In this document: in pieces, positions 37,101-50,251 of the stretch
How positions within the stretch are numbered: the first letter of the stretch is position 1
How the letters are laid out: every line of letters starts with the position of its first letter
NCBI GenBank assembly: GCA_943737045.1
Contig: CALSFV010000212.1
Location: 1,473,001-1,537,000, forward strand
Reading direction: 5' to 3'
From: Parapristionchus giblindavisi
Lineage: Eukaryota; Nematoda; Chromadorea; Rhabditida; Diplogasteridae
Length of the DNA stretch: 64,000 bases
The notes under the pieces: model-generated
Databases searched by the model: none
What the model saw: only the letters and a program-made list of their open reading frames with translations
Told to the model about the DNA's origin: nothing
Program-made: the position numbers and the translations under genes

Positions 37101-38125
37101 TTTGCATTTTCGCTACAAAACAATTCATGACAAGTCAAATTGTCAACGATACTAATCGTGTCATATACCATGTGAAAGAGAAAAAAATTCTGAATCGTAC
37201 ACACTTCAGCTCATGTCGAACCGTATTATTTTACGGTCGCCACAATGGCCGAAGTACAAAAGTAGCTTTTACTCTTATATGATAAAAATTACTTGTGAAA
37301 TGTGAAAATGGCAATGATACCTATCGTGTCGTATACCCAACGAAAGAGCAAAAAAATCTGAATACGATACACTTTTCCATTCCTGAACAACGGTCACATA
37401 GGCCAAAATGCTAAATTATCTTCCAGTACTCTTTGCATTTTCGCTACAAAACAATTCATGACAAGTCAAATTGTCAACGATACTAATCGTGTCATATACC
37501 ATGTGAAAGAGAAAGAAATTCTGAATCGCACACACTTCAGCTCATGTCGAACCGTATTATTTTACGATCGCCACAATGGCCGAAGTACAAAAGTAGCTTT
37601 AACTCTTATATGATAAAAATTACTTGTGAAATGTGAAAATGGCAATGATACCTATCGTGTCGTATACCCAACGAAAGAGCAAAAAAATCTGAATACGATA
37701 CACTTTTCCATTCCTGAACAACGGTCACATAGGCCAAAATGCTAAATTATCTTCCAGTACTCTTTGCATTTTCGCTACAAAACAATTCATGACAAGTCAA
37801 ATTGTCAACGATACTAATCGTGTCATATACCATGTGAAAGAGAAAAAAATTCTGAATCGTACACACTTCAGCTCATGTCGAACCGTATTATTTTACGGTC
37901 GCCACAATGGCCGAAGTACAAAAGTAGCTTTTACTCTTATATGATAAAAATTACTTGTGAAATGTGAAAATGGCAATGATACCTATCGTGTCGTATACCC
38001 AACGAAAGAGCAAAAAAATCTGAATACGATACACTTTTCCATTCCTGAACAACGGTCACATAGGCCAAAATGCTAAATTATCTTCTAGTACCTTTACCTT
38101 ACCTTAGAGTACCTTGGAGTACCTT
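31145..38125 (+). repeat. All-short block: twenty 331-bp monomers then one 361-bp monomer, no net indels
   Basis: The span 31,145 to 38,126 is exactly 20 x 331 + 361. Two main types mix: CGCACAC with GATCG and TTTAACTCTT, and CGTACAC with GGTCG and TTTTACTCTT. A third type (TTTAGCTAATG, GCCGATGTAC, GAAATTGGC) at 32,469 and 33,131 is each time followed by a GTCAATTTGTC monomer (32,800 and 33,462), giving a 662-bp HOR pair. CTGAAAACG marks the units at 34,786, 36,110 and 36,772. Confidence 0.9.
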
Positions 38126-40532
38126 TGCATTTTCGCTACAAAACAATTCATGACAAGTCAAATTCTCAACGATACTAATCGTGTCATATACCATGTGAAA
38201 GAGAAAAAAATTCTGAATCGTACACACTTCAGCTCATGTCGAACCGTATTATTTTACGATCGCCACAATGGCCGATGTACAAAAGTTGCTTTTACTCATA
38301 TATGATAAAAATTACTTGTGAAATGTGAAAATGGCAATGATACCTATCGTGTCGTATACCCAACGAAAGAGCAAAAAAATCTGAATACGATACACTTTTC
38401 CATTCCTGAACAACGGTCACATAGGCCAAAATGCTAAATTATCTTCTAGTACCTTTACCTTACCTTAGAGTACCTTGGAGTACCTTTGCATTTTCGCTAC
38501 AAAACAATTCATGACAAGTCAAATTGTCAACGATACTAATCGTGTCACATACCATGTGAAAGAGAAAAAAATTCTGAATCGTACACACTTCAGCTCATGT
38601 CGAACCGTATTATTTTACGATCGCCACAATGGCCGAAGTACAAAAGTAGCTTTTACTCATATATGATAAAAATTACTTGTGAAATGTGAAAATGGCAATG
38701 ATACCTATCGTGTCGTATACCCAACGAAAGAGCAAAAAAATCTGAATACGATACACTTTTCCATTCCTGAACAACGCTCACATAGGCCAAAATGCTAAAT
38801 TATCTTCCAGTAATCTTTGCATTTTCGCTACAAAACAATTCATGACAAGTCAAATTGTCAACGATACTAATCGTGTCATATACCATGTGCAAGAGAAAAA
38901 AATTCTGAATCGTACTCACTTCAGCTCATGTCGAACCGTATTATTTTACGATCGCCACAATGGCCGAAGTACAAAAGTAGCTTTTACTCATATATGATAA
39001 AAATTACTTGTGAAATGTGAAAATGGCAATGATACCTATCGTGTCGTATACCCAACGAAAGAGCAAAAAAATCTGAATACGATACACTTTTCCATTCCTG
39101 AACAACGGTCACATAGGCCAAAATGCTAAATTATCTTCCAGTACTCTTTGCATTTTGCTACAAAACAATTCATGACAAGTCAAATTGTCAACGATACTAA
39201 TCGTGTCATATACCATGTGAAAGAGAAAGAAATTCTGAATCGTACTCACTTCAGCTCATGTCGAACCGTATTATTTTACGGTCGCCACAATGGCCGAAGT
39301 ACATAAAGTAGCTTTAACTCTTATATGATAAAAATTACTTGTGAAATGTGAAAATGGCAATGATACCTATCGTGTCGTATACCCAACGAAAGAGCAAAAA
39401 AATCTGAATACGATACACTTTTCCATTCCTGAACAACGGTCACATAGGCCAAAATGCTAAATTATCTTCTAGTACCTTTACCTTACCTTAGAGTACCTTG
39501 GAGTACCTTTGCATTTTCGCTACAAAACAATTCATGACAAGTCAAATTGTCAACGATACTAATCGTGTCATATACCATGTGAAAGAGAAAGAAATTCTGA
39601 ATCGTACACACTTCAGCTCATGTCGAACCGTATTATTTTACGGTCGCCACAATGGCCGAAGTACAAAAGTAGCTTTTACTCTTATATGATAAAAATTACT
39701 TGTGAAATGTGAAAATGGCAATGATACCTATCGTGTCGTATACCCAACGAAAGAGCAAAAAAATCTGAATACGATACACTTTTCCATTCCTGAACAACGG
39801 TCACATAGGCCAAAATGCTAAATTATCTTCCAGTACTCTTTGCATTTTGCTACAAAACAATTCATGACAAGTCAAATTGTCAACGATACTAATCGTGTCA
39901 TATACCATGTGAAAGAGAAAGAAATTCTGAATCGTACTCACTTCAGCTCATGTCGAACCGTATTATTTTACGGTCGCCACAATGGCCGAAGTACATAAAG
40001 TAGCTTTAACTCTTATATGATAAAAATTACTTGTGAAATGTGAAAATGGCAATGATACCTATCGTGTCGTATACCCAACGAAAGAGCAAAAAAATCTGAA
40101 TACGATACACTTTTCCATTCCTGAACAACGGTCACATAGGCCAAAATGCTAAATTATCTTCTAGTACCTTTACCTTACCTTAGAGTACCTTGGAGTACCT
40201 TTGCATTTTCGCTACAAAACAATTCATGACAAGTCAAATTGTCAACGATACTAATCGTGTCATATACCATGTGAAAGAGAAAGAAATTCTGAATCGTACA
40301 CACTTCAGCTCATGTCGAACCGTATTATTTTACGGTCGCCACAATGGCCGAAGTACAAAAGTAGCTTTTACTCTTATATGATAAAAATTACTTGTGAAAT
40401 GTGAAAATGGCAATGATACCTATCGTGTCGTATACCCAACGAAAGAGCAAAAAAATCTGAATACGATACACTTTTCCATTCCTGAACAACGGTCACATAG
40501 GCCAAAATGCTAAATTATCTTCCAGTACTCTT
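38126..40532 (+). repeat. Copy of the 13,367-15,080 segment, then further long/short units
   Basis: Starts at 38,126, 38,487 and 39,510 repeat the 361 and 1,023 bp steps of 13,367, 13,728 and 14,751. They share TCAAATTCTCAACG, CGCTCACATAGG, CAGTAATCTTTGC, GTGCAAGAG, TTTTGCTAC and TACATAAAG. The next long-linked start is 40,202, only 692 bp on, where the left copy has 1,023; the CAGTAATC monomer is missing there. Confidence 0.88.
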
Positions 40533-43210
40533 TGCATTTTCGCTACAAAACAATTCATGACAAGTCAAATTGTCAACGATACTAATCGTGTCATATACCA
40601 TGTGAAAGAGAAAGAAATTCTGAATCGTACACACTTCAGCTCATGTCGAACCGTATTATTTTACGGTCGCCACAATGGCCGAAGTACAAAAGTAGCTTTT
40701 ACTCTTATATGATAAAAATTACTTGTGAAATGTGAAAATGGCAATGATACCTATCGTGTCGTATACCCAACGAAAGAGCAAAAAAATCTGAATAAGATAC
40801 ACTTTTCCATTCCTGAACAACGGTCACATAGGCCAAAATGCTAAATTATCTTCCAGTACTCTTTGCATTTTCGCTACAAAACAATTCATGACAAGTCAAA
40901 TTGTCAACGATACTAATCGTGTCATATACCATGTGAAAGAGAAAGAAATTCTGAATCGCACACACTTCAGCTCATGTCGAACCGTATTATTTTACGATCG
41001 CCACAATGGCCGAAGTACAAAAGTAGCTTTAACTCTTATATGATAAAAATTACTTGTGAAATGTGAAAATGGCAATGATACCTATCGTGTCGTATACCCA
41101 ACGAAAGAGCAAAAAAATCTGAATACGATACACTTTTCCATTCCTGAACAACGGTCACATAGGCCAAAATGCTAAATTATCTTCCAGTACTCTTTGCATT
41201 TTCGCTACAAAACAATTCATGACAAGTCAAATTGCCAACGATACTAATCGTGTCATATACCATGTGAAAGAGAAAGAAATTCTGAATCGCACACACTTCA
41301 GCTCATGTCGAACCGTATTATTTTACGATCGCCACAATGGCCGAAGTACAAAAGTAGCTTTTACTCTTATATGATAAAAATTACTTGTGAAATGTGAAAA
41401 TGGCAATGATACCTATCGTGTCGTATACCCAACGAAAGAGCAAAAAAATCTGAATACGATACACTTTTCCATTCCTGAACAACGGTCACATAGGCCAAAA
41501 TGCTAAATTATCTTCCAGTACTCTTTGCATTTTCGCTACAAAACAATTCATGACAAGTCAAATTGTCAACGATACTAATCGTGTCATATACCATGTGAAA
41601 GAGAAAGAAATTCTGAATCGCACACACTTCAGCTCATGTCGAACCGTATTATTTTACGATCGCCACAATGGCCGAAGTACAAAAGTAGCTTTAACTCTTA
41701 TATGATAAAAATTACTTGTGAAATGTGAAAATGGCAATTATACCTATCGTGTCGTATACCCAACGAAAGAGCAAAAAAATCTGAATACGATACACTTTTC
41801 CATTCCTGAACAACGGTCACATAGGCCAAAATGCTAAATTATCTTCCAGTACTCTTTGCATTTTCGCTACAAAACAATTCATGACAAGTCAAATTGCCAA
41901 CGATACTAATCGTGTCATATACCATGTGAAAGAGAAAGAAATTCTGAATCGCACACACTTCAGCTCATGTCGAACCGTATTATTTTACGATCGCCACAAT
42001 GGCCGAAGTACAAAAGTAGCTTTTACTCTTATATGATAAAAATTACTTGTGAAATGTGAAAATGGCAATGATACCTATCGTGTCGTATACCCAACGAAAG
42101 AGCAAAAAAATCTGAATACGATACACTTTTCCATTCCTGAACAACGGTCACATAGGCCAAAATGCTAAATTATCTTCCAGTACTCTTTGCATTTTCGCTA
42201 CAAAACAATTCATGACAAGTCAAATTGTCAACGATACTAATCGTGTCATATACCATGTGAAAGAGAAAGAAATTCTGAATCGCACACACTTCAGCTCATG
42301 TCGAACCGTATTATTTTACGATCGCCACAATGGCCGAAGTACAAAAGTAGCTTTAACTCTTATATGATAAAAATTACTTGTGAAATGTGAAAATGGCAAT
42401 TATACCTATCGTGTCGTATACCCAACGAAAGAGCAAAAAAATCTGAATACGATACACTTTTCCATTCCTGAACAACGGTCACATAGGCCAAAATGCTAAA
42501 TTATCTTCCAGTACTCTTTGCATTTTCGCTACAAAACAATTCATGACAAGTCAAATTGTCAACGATACTAATCGTGTCATATACCATGTGAAAGAGAAAG
42601 AAATTCTGAATCGCACACACTTCAGCTCATGTCGAACCGTATTATTTTACGATCGCCACAATGGCCGAAGTACAAAAGTAGCTTTAACTCTTATATGATA
42701 AAAATTACTTGTGAAATGTGAAAATGGCAATGATACCTAACGTGTCGTATACCCAACGAAAGAGCAAAAAAATCTGAATACGATACACTTTTCCATTCCT
42801 GAACATCGGTCACATAGGCCAAAATGCTAAATTATCTTCCAGTACTCTTTGCATTTTCGCTACAAAACAATTCATGACAAGTCAAATTGTCAACGATACT
42901 AATCGTGTCATATACCATGTGAAAGAGAAAGAAATTCTGAATCGTACTCACTTCAGCTCATGTCGAACCGTATTATTTTACGGTCGCCACAATGGCCGAA
43001 GTACAAAAGTAGCTTTTACTCTTATATGATAAAAATTACTTGTGAAATGTGAAAATGGCAATGATACCTATCGTGTCGTATACCCAACGAAAGAGCAAAA
43101 AAATCTGAATACGATACACTTTTCCATTCCTGAACAACGGTCACATAGGCCAAAATGCTAAATTATCTTCTAGTACCTTTACCTTACCTTAGAGTACCTT
43201 GGAGTACCTT
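40533..43210 (+). repeat. Short-monomer block with a 662-bp dimer duplication
   Basis: The span 40,202-43,211 equals 8 x 331 + 361. AATTGCCAACG occurs in the units at 41,195 and 41,857, and GGCAATTATACC in those at 41,526 and 42,188. The dimer 41,195-41,856 is therefore repeated at 41,857-42,518. CTGAATAAGATAC (unit 40,533), and CCTAACGTG plus GAACATCGG (unit 42,519), are further private variants. Confidence 0.85.
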
Positions 43211-46200
43211 TGCATTTTCGCTACAAAACAATTCATGACAAGTCAAATTGTCAACGATACTAATCGTGTCATATACCATGTGAAAGAGAAAGAAATTCTG
43301 AATCGCACACACTTCAGCTCATGTCGAACCGTATTATTTTACGATCGCCACAATGGCCGAAGTACAAAAGTAGCTTTAACTCTTATATGATAAAAATTAC
43401 TTGTGAAATGTGAAAATGGCAATGATACCTATCTTGTCGTATACCCAACGAAAGAGCAAAAAAATCTGAATACGATACACTTTTCCATTCCTGAACAACG
43501 GTCACATAGGCCAAAATGCTAAATTATCTTCCAGTACTCTTTGCATTTTCGCTACAAAACAATTCATGACAAGTCAAATTGTCAACGATACTAATCGTGT
43601 CATATACCATGTGAAAGAGAAAGAAATTCTGAATCGTACTCACTTCAGCTCATGTCGAACCGTATTATTTTACGGTCGCCACAATGGCCGAAGTACAAAA
43701 GTAGCTTTTACTCTTATATGATAAAAATTACTTGTGAAATGTGAAAATGGCAATGATACCTATCGTGTCGTATACCCAACGAAAGAGCAAAAAAATCTGA
43801 ATACGATACACTTTTCCATTCCTGAACAACGGTCACATAGGCCAAAATGCTAAATTATCTTCCAGTACTCTTTGCATTTTCGCTACAAAACAATTCATGA
43901 CAAGTCAAATTGTCAACGATACTAATCGTGTCATATACCATGTGAAAGAGAAAGAAATTCTGAATCGTACTCACTTCAGCTCATGTCGAACCGTATTATT
44001 TTACGGTCGCCACAATGGCCGAAGTACAAAAGTAGCTTTAACTCTTATATGATAAAAATTACTTGTGAAATGTGAAAATGGCAATTATACCTATCGTGTC
44101 GTATACCCAACGAAAGAGCAAAAAAATCTGAATACGATACACTTTTCCATTCCTGAACAACGGTCACATAGGCCAAAATGCTAAATTATCTTCCAGTACT
44201 CTTTGCATTTTCGCTACAAAACAATTCATGACAAGTCAAATTGTCAACGATACTAATCGTGTCATATACCATGTGAAAGAGAAAGAAATTCTGAATCGCA
44301 CACACTTCAGCTCATGTCGAACCGTATTATTTTACGATCGCCACAATGGCCGAAGTACAAAAGTAGCTTTAACTCTTATATGATAAAAATTACTTGTGAA
44401 ATGTGAAAATGGCAATGATACCTATCGTGTCGTATACCCAACGAAAGAGCAAAAAAATCTGAATACGATACACTTTTCCATTCCTGAACATCGGTCACAT
44501 AGGCCAAAATGCTAAATTATCTTCCAGTACTCTTTGCATTTTCGCTACAAAACAATTCATGACAAGTCAAATTGTCAACGATACTAATCGTGTCATATAC
44601 CATGTGAAAGAGAAAGAAATTCTGAATCGTACTCACTTCAGCTCATGTCGAACCGTATTATTTTACGGTCGCCACAATGGCCGAAGTACAAAAGTAGCTT
44701 TTACTCTTATATGATAAAAATTACTTGTGAAATGTGAAAATGGCAATGATACCTATCGTGTCGTATACCCAACGAAAGAGCAAAAAAATCTGAATACGAT
44801 ACACTTTTCCATTCCTGAACAACGGTCACATAGGCCAAAATGCTAAATTATCTTCTAGTACCTTTACCTTACCTTAGAGTACCTTGGAGTACCTTTGCAT
44901 TTTCGCTACAAAACAATTCATGACAAGTCAAATTGTCAACGATACTAATCGTGTCATATACCATGTGAAAGAGAAAGAAATTCTGAATCGCACACACTTC
45001 AGCTCATGTCGAACCGTATTATTTTACGATCGCCACAATGGCCGAAGTACAAAAGTAGCTTTAACTCTTATATGATAAAAATTACTTGTGAAATGTGAAA
45101 ATGGCAATGATACCTATCTTGTCGTATACCCAACGAAAGAGCAAAAAAATCTGAATACGATACACTTTTCCATTCCTGAACAACGGTCACATAGGCCAAA
45201 ATGCTAAATTATCTTCCAGTACTCTTTGCATTTTCGCTACAAAACAATTCATGACAAGTCAAATTGTCAACGATACTAATCGTGTCATATACCATGTGAA
45301 AGAGAAAGAAATTCTGAATCGCACACACTTCAGCTCATGTCGAACCGTATTATTTTACGATCGCCACAATGGCCGAAGTACAAAAGTAGCTTTAACTCTT
45401 ATATGATAAAAATTACTTGTGAAATGTGAAAATGGCAATGATACCTATCTTGTCGTATACCCAACGAAAGAGCAAAAAAATCTGAATACGATACACTTTT
45501 CCATTCCTGAACAACGGTCACATAGGCCAAAATGCTAAATTATCTTCCAGTACTCTTTGCATTTTCGCTACAAAACAATTCATGACAAGTCAAATTGTCA
45601 ACGATACTAATCGTGTCATATACCATGTGAAAGAGAAAGAAATTCTGAATCGCACACACTTCAGCTCATGTCGAACCGTATTATTTTACGATCGCCACAA
45701 TGGCCGAAGTACAAAAGTAGCTTTAACTCTTATATGATAAAAATTACTTGTGAAATGTGAAAATGGCAATGATACCTATCGTGTCGTATACCCAACGAAA
45801 GAGCAAAAAAATCTGAATACGATACACTTTTCCATTCCTGAACAACGGTCACATAGGCCAAAATGCTAAATTATCTTCCAGTACTCTTTGCATTTTCGCT
45901 ACAAAACAATTCATGACAAGTCAAATTGTCAACGATACTAATCGTGTCATATACCATGTGAAAGAGAAAGAAATTCTGAATCGTACTCACTTCAGCTCAT
46001 GTCGAACCGTATTATTTTACGGTCGCCACAATGGCCGAAGTACAAAAGTAGCTTTTACTCTTATATGATAAAAATTACTTGTGAAATGTGAAAATGGCAA
46101 TGATACCTATCGTGTCGTATACCCAACGAAAGAGCAAAAAAATCTGAATACGATACACTTTTCCATTCCTGAACAACGGTCACATAGGCCAAAATGCTAA

Positions 46201-49200
46201 ATTATCTTCCAGTACTCTTTGCATTTTCGCTACAAAACAATTCATGACAAGTCAAATTGTCAACGATACTAATCGTGTCATATACCATGTGAAAGAGAAA
46301 GAAATTCTGAATCGCACACACTTCAGCTCATGTCGAACCGTATTATTTTACGATCGCCACAATGGCCGAAGTACAAAAGTAGCTTTAACTCTTATATGAT
46401 AAAAATTACATGTGAAATGTGAAAATGGCAATGATACCTATCGTGTCGTATACCCAACGAAAGAGCAAAAAAATCTGAATACGATACACTTTTCCATTCC
46501 TGAACAACGGTCACATAGGCCAAAATGCTAAATTATCTTCCAGTACTCTTTGCATTTTCGCTACAAAACAATTCATGACAAGTCAAATTGTCAACGATAC
46601 TAATCGTGTCATATACCATGTGAAAGAGAAAGAAATTCTGAATCGCACACACTTCAGCTCATGTCGAACCGTATTATTTTACGATCGCCACAATGGCCGA
46701 AGTACAAAAGTAGCTTTAACTCTTATATGATAAAAATTACATGTGAAATGTGAAAATGGCAATGATACCTATCGTGTCGTATACCCAACGAAAGAGCAAA
46801 AAAATCTGAATACGATACACTTTTCCATTCCTGAACAACGGTCACATAGGCCAAAATGCTAAATTATCTTCCAGTACTCTTTGCATTTTCGCTACAAAAC
46901 AATTCATGACAAGTCAAATTGTCAACGATACTAATCGTGTCATATACCATGTGAAAGAGAAAGAAATTCTGAATCGTACTCACTTCAGCTCATGTCGAAC
47001 CGTATTATTTTACGGTCGCCACAATGGCCGAAGTACAAAAGTAGCTTTTACTCTTATATGATAAAAATTACTTGTGAAATGTGAAAATGGCAATGATACC
47101 TATCGTGTCGTATACCCAACGAAAGAGCAAAAAAATCTGAATACGATACACTTTTCCATTCCTGAACAACGGTCACATAGGCCAAAATGCTAAATTATCT
47201 TCCAGTACTCTTTGCATTTTCGCTACAAAACAATTCATGACAAGTCAAATTGTCAACGATACTAATCGTGTCATATACCATGTGAAAGAGAAAGAAATTC
47301 TGAATCGCACACACTTCAGCTCATGTCGAACCGTATTATTTTACGATCGCCACAATGGCCGAAGTACAAAAGTAGCTTTAACTCTTATATGATAAAAATT
47401 ACATGTGAAATGTGAAAATGGCAATGATACCTATCGTGTCGTATACCCAACGAAAGAGCAAAAAAATCTGAATACGATACACTTTTCCATTCCTGAACAA
47501 CGGTCACATAGGCCAAAATGCTAAATTATCTTCCAGTACTCTTTGCATTTTCGCTACAAAACAATTCATGACAAGTCAAATTGTCAACGATACTAATCGT
47601 GTCATATACCATGTGAAAGAGAAAGAAATTCTGAATCGTACTCACTTCAGCTCATGTCGAACCGTATTATTTTACGGTCGCCACAATGGCCGAAGTACAA
47701 AAGTAGCTTTTACTCTTATATGATAAAAATTACTTGTGAAATGTGAAAATGGCAATGATACCTATCGTGTCGTATACCCAACGAAAGAGCAAAAAAATCT
47801 GAATACGATACACTTTTCCATTCCTGAACAACGGTCACATAGGCCAAAATGCTAAATTATCTTCCAGTACTCTTTGCATTTTCGCTACAAAACAATTCAT
47901 GACAAGTCAAATTGTCAACGATACTAATCGTGTCATATAACATGTGAAAGAGAAAAAAATTCTGAATCGTACACACTTCAGCTCATGTCGAACCGTATTA
48001 TTTTACGGTCGCCACAATGGCCGAAGTACAAAAGTAGCTTTTACTCTTATATGATAAAAATTACTTGTGAAATGTGAAAATGGCAATGATTCCTATCGTG
48101 TCGTATACCCAACGAAAGAGCAAAAAAATCTGAATACGATACACTTTTCCATTCCTGAACAACGGTCACATAGGCCAAAATGCTAAATTATCTTCCAGTA
48201 CTCTTTGCATTTTCGCTACAAAACAATTCATGACAAGTCAAATTGTCAACGATACTAATCGTGTCATATACCATGTGAAAGAGAAAGAAATTCTGAATCG
48301 CACACACTTCAGCTCATGTCGAACCGTATTATTTTACGATCGCCACAATGGCCGAAGTACAAAAGTAGCTTTAACTCTTATATGATAAAAATTGCTTGTG
48401 AAATGTGAAAATGGCAATGATACCTATCGTGTCGTATACCCAACGAAAGAGCAAAAAAATCTGAATACGATACACTTTTCCATTCCTGAACAACGGTCAC
48501 ATAGGCCAAAATGCTAAATTATCTTCCAGTACTCTTTGCATTTTCGCTACAAAACAATTCATGACAAGTCAAATTGTCAACGATACTAATCGTGTCATAT
48601 ACCATGTGAAAGAGAAAGAAATTCTGAATCGTACTCACTTCAGCTCATGTCGAACCGTATTATTTTACGGTCGCCACAATGGCCGAAGTACAAAAGTAGC
48701 TTTTACTCTTATATGATAAAAATTACTTGTGAAATGTGAAAATGGCAATGATACCTATCGTGTCGTATACCCAACGAAAGAGCAAAAAAATCTGAATACG
48801 ATACACTTTTCCATTCCTGAACAACGGTCACATAGGCCAAAATGCTAAATTATCTTCTAGTACCTTTACCTTACCTTAGAGTACCTTGGAGTACCTTTGC
48901 ATTTTCGCTACAAAACAATTCATGACAAGTCAAATTGTCAACGATACTAATCGTGTCATATACCATGTGAAAGAGAAAGAAATTCTGAATCGCACACACT
49001 TCAGCTCATGTCGAACCGTATTATTTTACGATCGCCACAATGGCCGAAGTACAAAAGTAGCTTTAACTCTTATATGATAAAAATTACTTGTGAAATGTGA
49101 AAATGGCAATGATACCTATCGTGTCGTATACCCAACGAAAGAGCAAAAAAATCTGAATACGATACACTTTTCCATTCCTGAACAACGGTCACATAGGCCA

Positions 49201-50251
49201 AAATGCTAAATTATCTTCCAGTACTCTTTGCATTTTCGCTACAAAACAATTCATGACAAGTCAAATTGTCAACGATACTAATCGTGTCATATACCATGTG
49301 AAAGAGAAAGAAATTCTGAATCGCACACACTTCAGCTCATGTCGAACCGTATTATTTTACGATCGCCACAATGGCCGAAGTACAAAAGTAGCTTTAACTC
49401 TTATATGATAAAAATTACTTGTGAAATGTGAAAATGGCAATGATACCTATCGTGTCGTATACCCAACGAAAGAGCAAAAAAATCTGAATACGATACACTT
49501 TTCCATTCCTGAACATCGGTCACATAGGCCAAAATGCTAAATTATCTTCCAGTACTCTTTGCATTTTCGCTACAAAACAATTCATGACAAGTCAAATTGT
49601 CAACGATACTAATCGTGTCATATACCATGTGAAAGAGAAAGAAATTCTGAATCGTACTCACTTCAGCTCATGTCGAACCGTATTATTTTACGATCGCCAC
49701 AATGGCCGAAGTACAAAAGTAGCTTTAACTCTTATATGATAAAAATTACTTGTGAAATGTGAAAATGGCAATGATACCTATCGTGTCGTATACCCAACGA
49801 AAGAGCAAAAAAATCTGAATACGATACACTTTTCCATTCCTGAACAACGGTCACATAGGCCAAAATGCTAAATTATCTTCCAGTACTCTTTGCATTTTCG
49901 CTACAAAACAATTCATGACAAGTCAAATTGTCAACGATACTAATCGTGTCATATACCATGTGAAAGAGAAAGAAATTCTGAATCGTACTCACTTCAGCTC
50001 ATGTCGAACCGTATTATTTTACGGTCGCCACAATGGCCGAAGTACAAAAGTAGCTTTTACTCTTATATGATAAAAATTACTTGTGAAATGTGAAAATGGC
50101 AATGATACCTATCGTGTCGTATACCCAACGAAAGAGCAAAAAAATCTGAATACGATACACTTTTCCATTCCTGAACAACGGTCACATAGGCCAAAATGCT
50201 AAATTATCTTCTAGTACCTTTACCTTACCTTAGAGTACCTTGGAGTACCTT
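43211..50251 (+). repeat. 1,685-bp-spaced and short-monomer units, rich in CGCACAC/CGTACTC alternation
   Basis: Long-linked starts at 43,211, 44,896, 48,898 and 50,252 are 5, 12 and 4 monomers apart, all sums of 331 and 361. GAACATCGG at about 42,804 and 44,488 and CCTATCTTGTCG at about 43,430 and 45,116 support a 1,685-bp duplication (42,519-43,541 against 44,204-45,226). TTACATGTG marks the units at 46,220, 46,551 and 47,213, with a 662-bp dimer repeated at 46,551 and 47,213. Confidence 0.82.
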
